12,032 nt of DNA from Dyella_B sp035508595 (GTDB taxonomy: Bacteria > Pseudomonadota > Gammaproteobacteria > Xanthomonadales > Rhodanobacteraceae): positions 1 to 12,032 of the forward strand of contig DATJMR010000143.1 of assembly GCA_035508595.1 (NCBI GenBank). Direction: 5' to 3'. The position numbers were made by a program, and so were the translations under genes. The notes beneath the pieces are model-generated. The model saw only the letters and a list, made by a program, of their open reading frames with translations. It was not told where the DNA came from and ran no database searches. Positions 1-6,009 of this stretch are shown here, one piece after another (position 1 is the stretch's first letter; the number at the start of each line of letters is the position of its first letter).

Positions 1-633
1 TTCATTCGCATCGCGCCGCGCGTTAAGCACCACGATAAAGCCCAATACTCCGGCGAGCAGAGTAACCAGCACGGTGGCCGTCGTAAGAAGTGTGCGATGC
101 AGGGCCGCCGCGGCCGTGCGCTCGCGCAGCATGTCCAATTCGGCACGATCGAAATCGTTAACCAGATAGCGAATCCGCTGCATCATGTCGCGGCCGAGAT
201 TCGTCTTCATCAGCCACATGGACGCACCGACATGCCCGACCTGGCGCTGGCGCACGGTGCTGGACAATTCGTCCATCTTGTCGGCGATCAGCGGAAACAG
301 CTCGTCCAGTTGCTTCTGGTGAGTGGCGCTCTGTTCGGCCAATTGCCGAAGCTGCCCTTCCAAAATCGGCAATTGCGTTTTGGCCCGATCGTAGGGCTCC
401 AAGTAACTTACATCGCCCGTCAATACAAACCCGCGCTCGCCCGTTTCCGCTTCCTGCAGCGTGTTGAGAAGTTGCTCAACGGTTTGCCGCACCGTCATGG
501 AGTGCTCGACCAGGCGGTCCGCACTCATGCTTGCAAACGCAGCGACGATGACCAACGTGCATACGCAAAGGAGCAGCGCAAATCCACCAATGAGCCCTAA
601 ACGAATGCGTGCCTGCGCTGATTCGTGCTCCAT
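1..633 (-). CDS. CHASE3-domain membrane sensor protein, N-terminal part (partial)
   Basis: The reading frame starts at the ATG at 633-631 and stays open for 211 codons to the left edge, so only the sensing half is visible. AAGGA lies about 10 nt upstream of the ATG and supports this start. Residues about 13-34 form a first membrane helix and about 181-203 a second. The 145-residue stretch between them is predicted periplasmic and mostly helical. It carries the CHASE3 hallmark around residues 61-81 (EAETGERGFVLTG, then YLEPY). CHASE3 domains are extracytoplasmic sensors of histidine kinases, diguanylate cyclases and chemoreceptors, and the ligand is usually unknown. The output domain lies outside the window. 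A histidine kinase, possibly hybrid, is the likeliest because a receiver-only response regulator sits just upstream on the same strand. The 119-bp gap between them shows no convincing terminator, so co-transcription is plausible. Confidence 0.88.
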   Translation of the reverse strand, partial: MEHESAQARIRLGLIGGFALLLCVCTLVIVAAFASMSADRLVEHSMTVRQTVEQLLNTLQEAETGERGFVLTGDVSYLEPYDRAKTQLPILEGQLRQLAEQSATHQKQLDELFPLIADKMDELSSTVRQRQVGHVGASMWLMKTNLGRDMMQRIRYLVNDFDRAELDMLRERTAAAALHRTLLTTATVLVTLLAGVLGFIVVLNARRDANE

Positions 634-752
634 CCAGCAAATCCTTGGTCGGACTTGGGGAAACGGCAAGCGCGTTCACACGCCCATGCGTTACCCAAAT
701 CGTGACGGCAATGCATGGAGACAATCCTTTGAGCATCCATCACCGGTTAGGG

Positions 753-1103
753 TTATACGTGTTCCGTGATGACGTCCAACAACGTCTTACGGTCGAAGGG
801 CTTGGCTAAATATTTCATCCACGACTGCATTTCCTCCTCGGGTGGCTCGCTTGCTCCGGACATGAGGATCAAAGGACATTTAAGCCCATCCTCATACATG
901 GCGATTCCCATTTCGATACCGCTCATGCCTCTGTTCAGATTGAGATCGGCAAGCACCACTCCGATGTCGGGACGCACAGAAGCGACTTGCAACGCCTGCT
1001 CCGAACTATTGGCTGCCACGACCTCGTAGCCAGCATCCTCAAGCATGAACGCAGTCACCTCAAGCACATCCCGATTGTCGTCAACGAGCAGAACAGTCTT
1101 CAT
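753..1103 (-). CDS. Receiver-only (CheY-like) response regulator
   Basis: This 116-residue protein is one REC domain with no output domain. It is likely a cytoplasmic phosphotransfer or protein-interaction partner of a sensor kinase. The expected receiver residues are present: acidic pair D8-D9 (VDDN), phosphoacceptor D53 (VLADLN), S82 at the Thr/Ser switch position (LMSGAS) and K101 in the KPF motif. I chose the ATG at 1103-1101 because GGAG lies 6 nt upstream. A GTG at 1115 would add four residues but would overlap that ribosome binding site. The neighbour downstream on the same strand is the CHASE3 sensor at the window edge, its likely partner by proximity. The partnership is inferred; the receiver fold is clear. 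Confidence 0.92.
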   Translation of the reverse strand: MKTVLLVDDNRDVLEVTAFMLEDAGYEVVAANSSEQALQVASVRPDIGVVLADLNLNRGMSGIEMGIAMYEDGLKCPLILMSGASEPPEEEMQSWMKYLAKPFDRKTLLDVITEHV

Positions 1104-1387
1104 ACCTATCTCCACCGACTACTGTTGATATGGCAATCCATCGAACGGTATTGGCACCCGCCACAATGAGCAATGAATATGTATCAAGCTTGTGAACGAT
1201 AACGAAAACAAAAGTCGATGATGTGAACACAAAGTCAAGGAAAAATCCTGCGTTCATCAACAAATAACATCGGCGCCAAAGACCTTTGAGTCTGGACTCT
1301 CTGTTTACTGCCCATGCGCCGCCGTGCATTCAATAAGCGCGGAGACCGCCTCATACATCCGACGATGAGCATCGTTCGACATCGAAG

Positions 1388-1546
1388 CAGTGAGGCCTCG
1401 GCTCCCTAAAAAAATATCCGTCGAACCATAATGAGCCGCTGCGCGCCTCACTATGGATTTGAAGGCGAACGGAGCGTGCATGGCGGGGCAAAAAAGAAGC
1501 AAAGGAAGGCCGCGGGAACACGGATGTTTCCGCGGCCTTTTTTTTT
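1388..1546 (+). ncRNA. Candidate small RNA ending at a strong intrinsic terminator
   Basis: A textbook intrinsic terminator (1508-1546) on the plus strand has no plus-strand protein gene upstream of it. Just before it, at about 1427-1457, a second stem-loop can form from CCATAATGAG and CTCACTATGG, pairing 9 of 10 positions (one A-C mismatch) around an 11-nt loop. Between the two hairpins is a purine-rich stretch (GGGGCAAAAAAGAAGCAAAG). This layout of stem-loop, single-stranded purine-rich part and terminator with a long U tract resembles many trans-acting small RNAs. The 5' end given is only a guess because no clear promoter was found. The alternative is that the terminator serves the lipoprotein transcript on the other strand and the rest is simple spacer. 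Confidence 0.35.
1508..1546 (+). terminator. Intrinsic terminator, possibly bidirectional
   Basis: Arms 1508-1519 and 1526-1537 pair over 12 bp with one G-T pair and a 6-nt loop. The base is GGCCGCGG/CCGCGGCC, and nine consecutive T residues (1538-1546) follow. It is a strong Rho-independent terminator for plus-strand transcripts. Read on the minus strand, the same stem is preceded by nine A and followed by the T-rich stretch TTCCTTTGCTTCTTTTTT. It may therefore also end the leftward lipoprotein mRNA, whose stop codon lies about 85 bp away. Confidence 0.85.
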
Positions 1547-1630
1547 GCACGTTATAACGACCGGCGCACGCAGATTTGCGCGCGCCTCCTCACGAGAGGC
1601 TATCTGATCGCCAGGAGCAGATTCTGGTCG

Positions 1631-1876
1631 TCAGTGCCCAGCCGTCGACGGCGAGGCCGGAGGAGTCTGCGAGGGGCTGGTACTGCCCGACGCGGGCGGA
1701 GTGGCGGCCGTTGAAGCGGGCATTGGAGCTTTATTGGCCGTGGCCGCAGGCGCGGGCGCTGCCGGAGGAGGATTACTGGCGCCCGGCGACGCCTCATTGT
1801 TGCCGCTGGGATTGCTGCATCCGCCAATAGCCAAGCCGAAACAGGCTACTGCAATACCAAGTGCCGTGCGATTCAT
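1631..1876 (-). CDS. Small Pro/Ala/Ser-rich lipoprotein
   Basis: This 81-residue protein has a classic lipoprotein signal: short basic start (MNR), hydrophobic segment about residues 5-18 and lipobox IGGC with the modified cysteine at C20. Ser at +2 favours the outer membrane. The mature part (21-81) is low complexity, almost only Pro, Ala, Ser, Thr, Gly and Asn, with no visible domain. It is probably a disordered, surface-tethered peptide, and no function can be assigned. AGGAG lies 7 nt before the ATG at 1876-1874, which favours this start over an in-frame ATG seven codons upstream. It appears monocistronic. Its transcript may end at the hairpin at 1508-1546. Confidence 0.78.
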   Translation of the reverse strand: MNRTALGIAVACFGLAIGGCSNPSGNNEASPGASNPPPAAPAPAATANKAPMPASTAATPPASGSTSPSQTPPASPSTAGH

Positions 1877-2715
1877 GGTTTTCTCCTGACGTGACATGTT
1901 TTTTCGCGTCGTGACAAATAGGCTGCAACCGACTGCAGATAACCCTTAGCGTTAAGAGCCTTTACTTTCTGACTAACGATTGCAAGCCCCACAGTGATCC
2001 CCTTGTATGCAAGACTTTGTGGAGCATTTGTCAACAAATTGTTGGAAAAACCGAATAAATGCTGACAATTGACCTGCTCCACCCCTTAAAAACGGGTTTT
2101 ACCTGAACAAAACCTATCGCATTGCTTTTATCCCCCTCTCTTTTCTCAATGGAAGTGCGACAAGAACGCCTTACCGGACAATTCAATTCGCTCCAATCTT
2201 TCGCGCTTTTTTTGCTCTATTCCGGCACCTTCACGTAAGTCATCCGACAGCTAAAAGCAAACACTCACGCTTAGCACGCGTAACCCTCTCTCGCCGTGAC
2301 GCACGAACCGCGAATTTCCACTCGCCCAAATCTCTCGCTTGCCGACCATGTGCGTGGCCACGGACAACATCGCATTCGAAATCCATTTCCAATCACGATG
2401 CAGGACAAGCAGTTTCGATAAAGTGAATTCGATTTGGCTGTGTTTTGACGCGATTGATTGCGTTCATGCAAGCGACACTTATTCCATGACCATAACGCAT
2501 AAGCGCGGCAACTTGTCATGCGCAACATCAATACCATCGATTGCGATACGTATTAAATCGACGAACCGATCGCAACATCTATCGACATATAAATGAACCG
2601 ACTCATCGAACGTCGATGACATTCGTCGGACACATGTCATTCATGCTTGAGTCACAGCCGTAGTGAATGATGCGTAGACGGGGAAGCAGGATACCGTGCA
2701 CGATGGAGAATGCTC
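1877..2715. other. Long intergenic region upstream of divergent lipoprotein and response regulator genes
   Basis: About 840 bp without a convincing gene on either strand. For the leftward lipoprotein, a consensus -35 box TTGACA lies at 2034-2029 on the minus strand, but the -10 candidate 17 bp on (TGCATA) is poor. For the rightward regulator, TATAAA at 2588-2593 resembles a -10 box without a matching -35. A small hairpin from ACCC and GGGT with an A-rich loop lies at about 2080-2097. Repeated CGCAACATC and TTGCGAT/ATCGCAA motifs occur at 2521-2579 (listed separately). The composition is more AT-rich than the coding parts, as expected for regulatory or spacer DNA. Confidence 0.4.
2521..2579. 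repeat. Direct and inverted repeats upstream of response regulator (candidate operator)
   Basis: CGCAACATC occurs at 2521-2529 and again at 2571-2579, exactly 50 bp apart start to start. Between and overlapping them, TTGCGAT (2541-2547) and ATCGCAA (2569-2575) form a perfect 7-bp inverted repeat with a 21-bp spacer. A possible -10 box (TATAAA, 2588-2593) follows within 10 bp. The arrangement would suit a dimeric regulator binding just upstream of a promoter for the gene at 2716. The motifs are short, so chance is not excluded. Confidence 0.3.
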
Positions 2716-3102
2716 ATGCACGTGCTCGTCGTCGAAGATAATCCGGATACCAGGGAACTGCTCCACCATGCACTGATCAACGAAGGTTACGAAGTTTCCC
2801 AGGCCCGTGGAGTAACTGACGCCCTGCGCCTTTCGAATATGCATCCTGACATCGACATCGTCGTTGTTGATATACACGCAGCGCATCAAAATTCCATCGT
2901 GCATATCGCGCAGCAGATGCGTCGCTCGCTACGCAATGGCCGGTACGTGCTCGCCTCCGGCGACTGGGACGCGCTTGAGCCCTGTTGCCAGAAAGACACC
3001 ACGGTGCTTCGAAAACCTTACGGAAAGAACGATCTCCTTCGCGCCGTTGATCGCTGCATGGATCACACCGAACACACCAAGCAAGTGAGACGACGCGCTT
3101 AG
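2716..3102 (+). CDS. Receiver-only response regulator
   Basis: This 128-residue protein consists of a single REC domain with a short basic tail (QVRRRA). The key residues are present: acidic E7-D8 (VVEDN), phosphoacceptor D52 (VVVDIH), S81 at the switch position (LASGDW) and K100 followed by Pro-Tyr (RKPY), equivalent to the usual KPF. No DNA-binding or enzymatic output domain follows. GGAG at 2705-2708 is 7 nt from the ATG at 2716, so that start is preferred over the ATG two codons earlier at 2710, which overlaps the spacer. It stands alone with no kinase beside it in the window and likely receives phosphate from a kinase or hybrid kinase encoded elsewhere. It lies on the opposite strand to the receiver gene at 753-1103 and is a different protein with a different spacing of conserved residues. 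Confidence 0.9.
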   Translation: MHVLVVEDNPDTRELLHHALINEGYEVSQARGVTDALRLSNMHPDIDIVVVDIHAAHQNSIVHIAQQMRRSLRNGRYVLASGDWDALEPCCQKDTTVLRKPYGKNDLLRAVDRCMDHTEHTKQVRRRA

Positions 3103-3472
3103 CGCATAACTTGCGTAAGTTGAAACCCACGACGGCCGTGGTGATCCGTCTCATAATCTTGAAACGGGCACGGATAATCACTATTCGCAAGATTTCATAA
3201 GAGCTTGCCCCGACTTGCCCGTCTTACGATGCCATTGGCAAAAACCTAACCAAACTCACAACGAAAAACATTGTGGTTACATTCGGTTGCCCTATCGTTG
3301 ACATATCTCGTTGCAAGTTATCGTCAACGGCATGCATAGGCTTCAGCCGATTTGCCAAGCCATCGCGCAAGCAATCATGGGCAGCAGTCCATGCCGCCAG
3401 AAGGTCGCTTGGCATCGCAAGGCTCACGCCGATCAGAGACGCACCCTAGTTTATCGACCGGGAGACCCATTC
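3103..3472. other. Intergenic region with hairpins
   Basis: About 370 bp without a supported gene. Just after the regulator stop, two short perfect hairpins can form: AACTT/AAGTT at 3108-3121 and CCACG/CGTGG at 3127-3141. Neither has a T tract, so they are weak terminator candidates at best. A 7-bp inverted repeat sits at 3296-3329 (listed separately). The end of the region holds the ribosome binding site GGAG of the next gene. Confidence 0.35.
3296..3329. repeat. Perfect 7-bp inverted repeat upstream of the 71-aa gene
   Basis: CGTTGAC at 3296-3302 and GTCAACG at 3323-3329 are exact reverse complements separated by 20 bp. The left arm overlaps a consensus -35 hexamer TTGACA (3298-3303), but no good -10 hexamer is seen at 16-18 bp. 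It could be an operator half-site pair or an RNA stem in a leader about 145 nt before the start codon at 3473. Confidence 0.3.
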
Positions 3473-3688
3473 ATGACGACAACGCTGGATAAACCGCTAC
3501 GACGCGAAATCGACGTCGACGGACACCCCTATACCGTGGTGCTGGATGCCAAAGGCATTAAGATCACCCGAAAGTCTCACCGCAAGGGCACCGAGCACAA
3601 ATGGAACGACCTTATCAGCGATGAAGAAGACTCCTTGACATCGCCCGTCGCATCGCCGATGTCCAACGCACATGACGGAAATGGCTAG
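3473..3688 (+). CDS. Conserved small hypothetical protein (71 aa)
   Basis: The true start is the ATG at 3473 (MTTTLDKPLRREI), with GGAG 8 nt upstream. A longer in-frame reading from 3311 has no ribosome binding site and a non-protein-like N-terminus. Residues 1-52 look like a compact domain of two or three beta strands with a basic loop (IKITRKSHRKG) and then an acidic segment (DLISDEED). The tail is Ser/Pro-rich. The pattern of a basic N-terminus, a DVDGHPYTV strand and a K-G-x-E-x-x-W-x-DL motif matches a small uncharacterised family I recall from Xanthomonadales and Burkholderia genomes. No function is known to me. No membrane segment or signal is visible. It appears monocistronic. Confidence 0.75.
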   Translation: MTTTLDKPLRREIDVDGHPYTVVLDAKGIKITRKSHRKGTEHKWNDLISDEEDSLTSPVASPMSNAHDGNG

Positions 3689-3998
3689 AACCCGTTTCAA
3701 CCAAAAAAATGCGTGCAGATGCTCGCCCCTCGTCCCCGCTCTGGCGGGGACCACGCGAGTTCATTTTCAAGTTCAACACGACTTATCGCCGCGCTTCGAC
3801 CTGCATTCGCGCTTCGCTGGCATCGATCTCTCCAATGCCATTGCGAACGTCATTTCACATGTCTCGTTCGCCGCATTTGCTCAGCTGACGCCGACGTCAA
3901 TGGCGCGTAACGCGTTCGCCACGACCCCCGCATCCGGTCACCTACGAGTTAGTCTTGAGGGAATACGGTGATGTTGCAGAGCAATCCGGAGCATCATC
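3689..3998. other. Intergenic region with REP-like hairpin
   Basis: About 310 bp with no supported gene. It contains the hairpin at 3732-3751 (listed separately) and a small palindromic stretch GCGCGTAACGCG near 3903-3914. No clear promoter for the following gene could be assigned. Its ribosome binding site is CGGAG just before 3999. Confidence 0.35.
3732..3751. repeat. REP-like GC-rich hairpin
   Basis: Arms GTCCCCGC (3732-3739) and GCGGGGAC (3744-3751) pair perfectly over 8 bp with loop TCTG. It lies 43 bp after the stop of the 71-aa gene. The core CCCCGC-loop-GCGGGGA resembles dispersed REP-type palindromes that are common between genes in Xanthomonadales. Only one copy is in the window, so its repeated nature is inferred. 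It lacks a T tract and is a poor intrinsic terminator, though it could stabilise a 3' mRNA end. Confidence 0.4.
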
Positions 3999-4499
3999 AT
4001 GACCGAGCTTGTTGTCGCATGTTTTGACACACAGTACGAGGCCAGCTCAGCTGCTGAGAAATTGCTGTCTCGCGGATTTCAGCGCGAGCAGATCGTCTTG
4101 ACGTTCGACGAAAGCATTCAGAGTGTGCCATCCAGCTCCAGCGCACCGACCACTGTAATCTCCGAAGTGAGCCATACCGGTTCGATCGATACGAGTACGG
4201 GGCACGAGAAAACAAAGAACACTCACCGGCCGTCGGGAAGACAGGAAATACCCGATCCAGCTTTGATCGGCCATACCACGCTTGTCGTAGCGCTGCACGG
4301 CGAAATGTCGATGGACGAAGTCTGTGCATTGCTGGGCGACGCCGGCGCAAGCGCCGTAAACGCGAAGGAGCCTAAGGAACCACGCATCGAAAACGCATCG
4401 ATGTGGCCATCCCAAGGTCAGGCGTCGCGCGAAGACGTTCAGCGCAGTATCGATGCGGCGAAGGGCGGAGCAGGCTTGAGACCTCGTCGCCCACGCTAA
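3999..4499 (+). CDS. YflT/general stress protein 17M-like hypothetical protein
   Basis: A 166-residue soluble protein with no signal peptide or membrane helix. Residues 1-40 (TELVVACFDTQYEASSAAEKLLSRGF then REQIVLTF) show the beta-alpha-beta pattern of the heat-induced stress protein YflT / 17M-like domain. Residues 90-122 (TTLVVALHGEMSMDEVCALL then GASAVN) look like the matching second half. The middle (41-89) is Ser/Thr-rich and likely disordered. The C-terminus (123-166) is charged and ends RPRRPR. Such domains are linked to general stress responses but their biochemical role is unknown. GGAG 7 nt before the ATG supports the start. Its stop lies 28 bp from the stop of the convergent transporter gene. 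Family assignment is by pattern only. Confidence 0.72.
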   Translation: MTELVVACFDTQYEASSAAEKLLSRGFQREQIVLTFDESIQSVPSSSSAPTTVISEVSHTGSIDTSTGHEKTKNTHRPSGRQEIPDPALIGHTTLVVALHGEMSMDEVCALLGDAGASAVNAKEPKEPRIENASMWPSQGQASREDVQRSIDAAKGGAGLRPRRPR

Positions 4500-4527
4500 C
4501 GCGAGGCAACCTCAAACTCCGTAGTGG

Positions 4528-6009
4528 TTACTGCCTTGCTTCGAGCCGCATGCCGCGCGGCGTGAGCCATCGCTCCACACCTTCGAACAAACCCTGCACC
4601 AGCAGCGCCATGCATGCGGCAGGAATCGCACCCTCCAGAATGAGCCCGACATCGTCCAACCGAATGCCCGTCACGATCGGTTGCCCATAACCGCCGGCAC
4701 CAATCAGCGCTCCGAGCGTCGCCGTGCCGACATTGATCACGGCCGCCGTTTTGATGCCGGCGAGAATGGAGCGCATCGCCATCGGCAGCTCCACGCGGCG
4801 CAATCGCACGCCACGCGGCAGACCCAATGCAGCGGCGGATTCGCGCAGATCCGGCGGAATACCGGCAAGCCCCGTGTACGTGTTGCGCACGATGGGCAGC
4901 AAGCTGTACAGAAACAATGCGGCAATCGCCGGCCACGTGCCAATCCCGAAAACGGGAATCATGAAAACGAACATCGCCAGCGAGGGAACGGTTTGCAGCA
5001 CGCCGCTGGCAGCCATGATGAGGTGACCGAGCCGTTTGGAACGTGCCGAAAACACGCCTAACGGAACGGCGATCAGCATCGCCGCTATCAGCGATACCAG
5101 CACGAGCCGCAGATGCTCCAGGGTTCGCTGCCATAGTCGCCCAACCAAGCCGCTGCCATCGCCATCGGGTTGCACGCCGAGAAAATCGGCGGCCACGACA
5201 GTCTCTTTTTCGCCATGCAATTTCACCCTGGCGTTCATTTGTCGAATGGCGTCCACATCGATACGACCGGCAAGCTTCTCCAGTACCCCGACAAACACAG
5301 GCGATCGCTGGGCCAGGTCGAGCCGGTACAAATACACCGCTTCATAACGCGGGAAATAATGCTTGTCGTCGTCGAGCGTACGAAGATGGTAATAAGGAAT
5401 CTCCGCATCGGTGCTGTAGAGATCGATGGCGTCCACCGCGCGGCTTGCCAGAGCTCGATACGACAACGCGTGATCCAAGCCACGCACTTGCGTTTGCCCA
5501 AGCTGGTAGCGCTGGCGCAAACCGGGCCAGCCGTCGCTGCGATCCATGAATTCGTTCGAGAAACCAAAGCGCAATTGCGGATGTGCGACGAGATCCGACA
5601 GGCGCCGAATGCCGAGTTGCGCGGCACGATCCTCGCGCATGCCGATCGCATAGGTATCGTTGAAGCCGAGCGAATCGGTGATGCCGATGCCAAACGGTTT
5701 CAGCGCGGCGCGCAATGTCGGTATATCGGCATCGGGCGCCACGTTTTTCAGCAACTCGTGCGTAATCGTGCCGGTATATTCGGGATAGGCATCGATATCG
5801 CCATGCGCAAGCGCGCTCCAAAGAATGGCCGTGCCGCCAAGCTCACGCTGATGCAGCACCGTGACACCATCCTGTCTCGCCGAAAGCCGCGCTATTTCGC
5901 CTAAAACCACCGACTCGGTAAATTGCTTGGAACCGATGCGTATGGGCGCCGCGCCCACCCACGCCGGCAAACATAGCAACATCATCGCGGCCAGCCACGC
6001 GCACTTCAT
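4528..6009 (-). CDS. ABC importer, fused substrate-binding and permease protein, quaternary-amine type
   Basis: A 493-residue fusion protein. Residues 1-20 are a signal peptide (MKCAWLAAMMLLCLPAWVGA). Residues 22-285 are an OpuAC/OsmF-type substrate-binding domain, recognised by IRIGSKQFTES at the start, YPEYTGTIT near 75-83 and FNDTYAIGM near 116-124. About 295-485 is a BPD_transp_1 permease with several membrane helices and the EAA loop at 386-411 (ESAAALG, then ELP) that docks on the ATPase. This class imports glycine betaine, choline, carnitine or related trimethylamines, and in some bacteria ergothioneine. The substrate here cannot be read off. The ATG at 6009-6007 overlaps the stop of the ATPase gene as ATGA, so the two are translationally coupled; a longer upstream reading lies inside the ATPase gene and is rejected. 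With one fused chain plus one ATPase, the importer is probably a homodimer of each. Confidence 0.93.
   Translation of the reverse strand: MKCAWLAAMMLLCLPAWVGAAPIRIGSKQFTESVVLGEIARLSARQDGVTVLHQRELGGTAILWSALAHGDIDAYPEYTGTITHELLKNVAPDADIPTLRAALKPFGIGITDSLGFNDTYAIGMREDRAAQLGIRRLSDLVAHPQLRFGFSNEFMDRSDGWPGLRQRYQLGQTQVRGLDHALSYRALASRAVDAIDLYSTDAEIPYYHLRTLDDDKHYFPRYEAVYLYRLDLAQRSPVFVGVLEKLAGRIDVDAIRQMNARVKLHGEKETVVAADFLGVQPDGDGSGLVGRLWQRTLEHLRLVLVSLIAAMLIAVPLGVFSARSKRLGHLIMAASGVLQTVPSLAMFVFMIPVFGIGTWPAIAALFLYSLLPIVRNTYTGLAGIPPDLRESAAALGLPRGVRLRRVELPMAMRSILAGIKTAAVINVGTATLGALIGAGGYGQPIVTGIRLDDVGLILEGAIPAACMALLVQGLFEGVERWLTPRGMRLEARQ

Larger units (their letters stand above)
1104..1630. other. Intergenic region between response regulator and lipoprotein gene
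   Basis: I see no convincing protein gene here. The part next to 1104 should hold the promoter of the leftward regulator, but I cannot assign a clean -35/-10 pair. A short perfect inverted repeat GAGTC/GACTC lies at about 1287-1298. The right half contains a candidate small RNA ending in a strong terminator (listed separately). A GC-rich hairpin follows at about 1562-1584, with arms GGCGCACGC and GCGCGCGCC around a short loop. Confidence 0.4.

Noticed and set aside
1305..1550. Minus-strand open frame of 81 codons
   Set aside because: It starts inside the T tract of the strong terminator, has no ribosome binding site at its first or next ATG, and its translation looks random.
2029..2034. Minus-strand TTGACA as lipoprotein promoter
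   Set aside because: The -35 is perfect but the -10 candidate 17 bp on (TGCATA) is poor, so it is not listed as a promoter.
2339..2596. Plus-strand 85-codon open frame in the long intergenic region
   Set aside because: No ribosome binding site and no protein-like pattern; it spans the repeat cluster upstream of the receiver gene.
3311..3472. N-terminal extension of the 71-aa protein
   Set aside because: No ribosome binding site at the early start, and the added residues are unlike the conserved part; the ATG at 3473 has GGAG at 8 nt.
4504..4514. GAGG-CAA-CCTC hairpin between convergent genes as bidirectional terminator
   Set aside because: Four-base stem with a three-base loop and no flanking T or A run; too weak to call.
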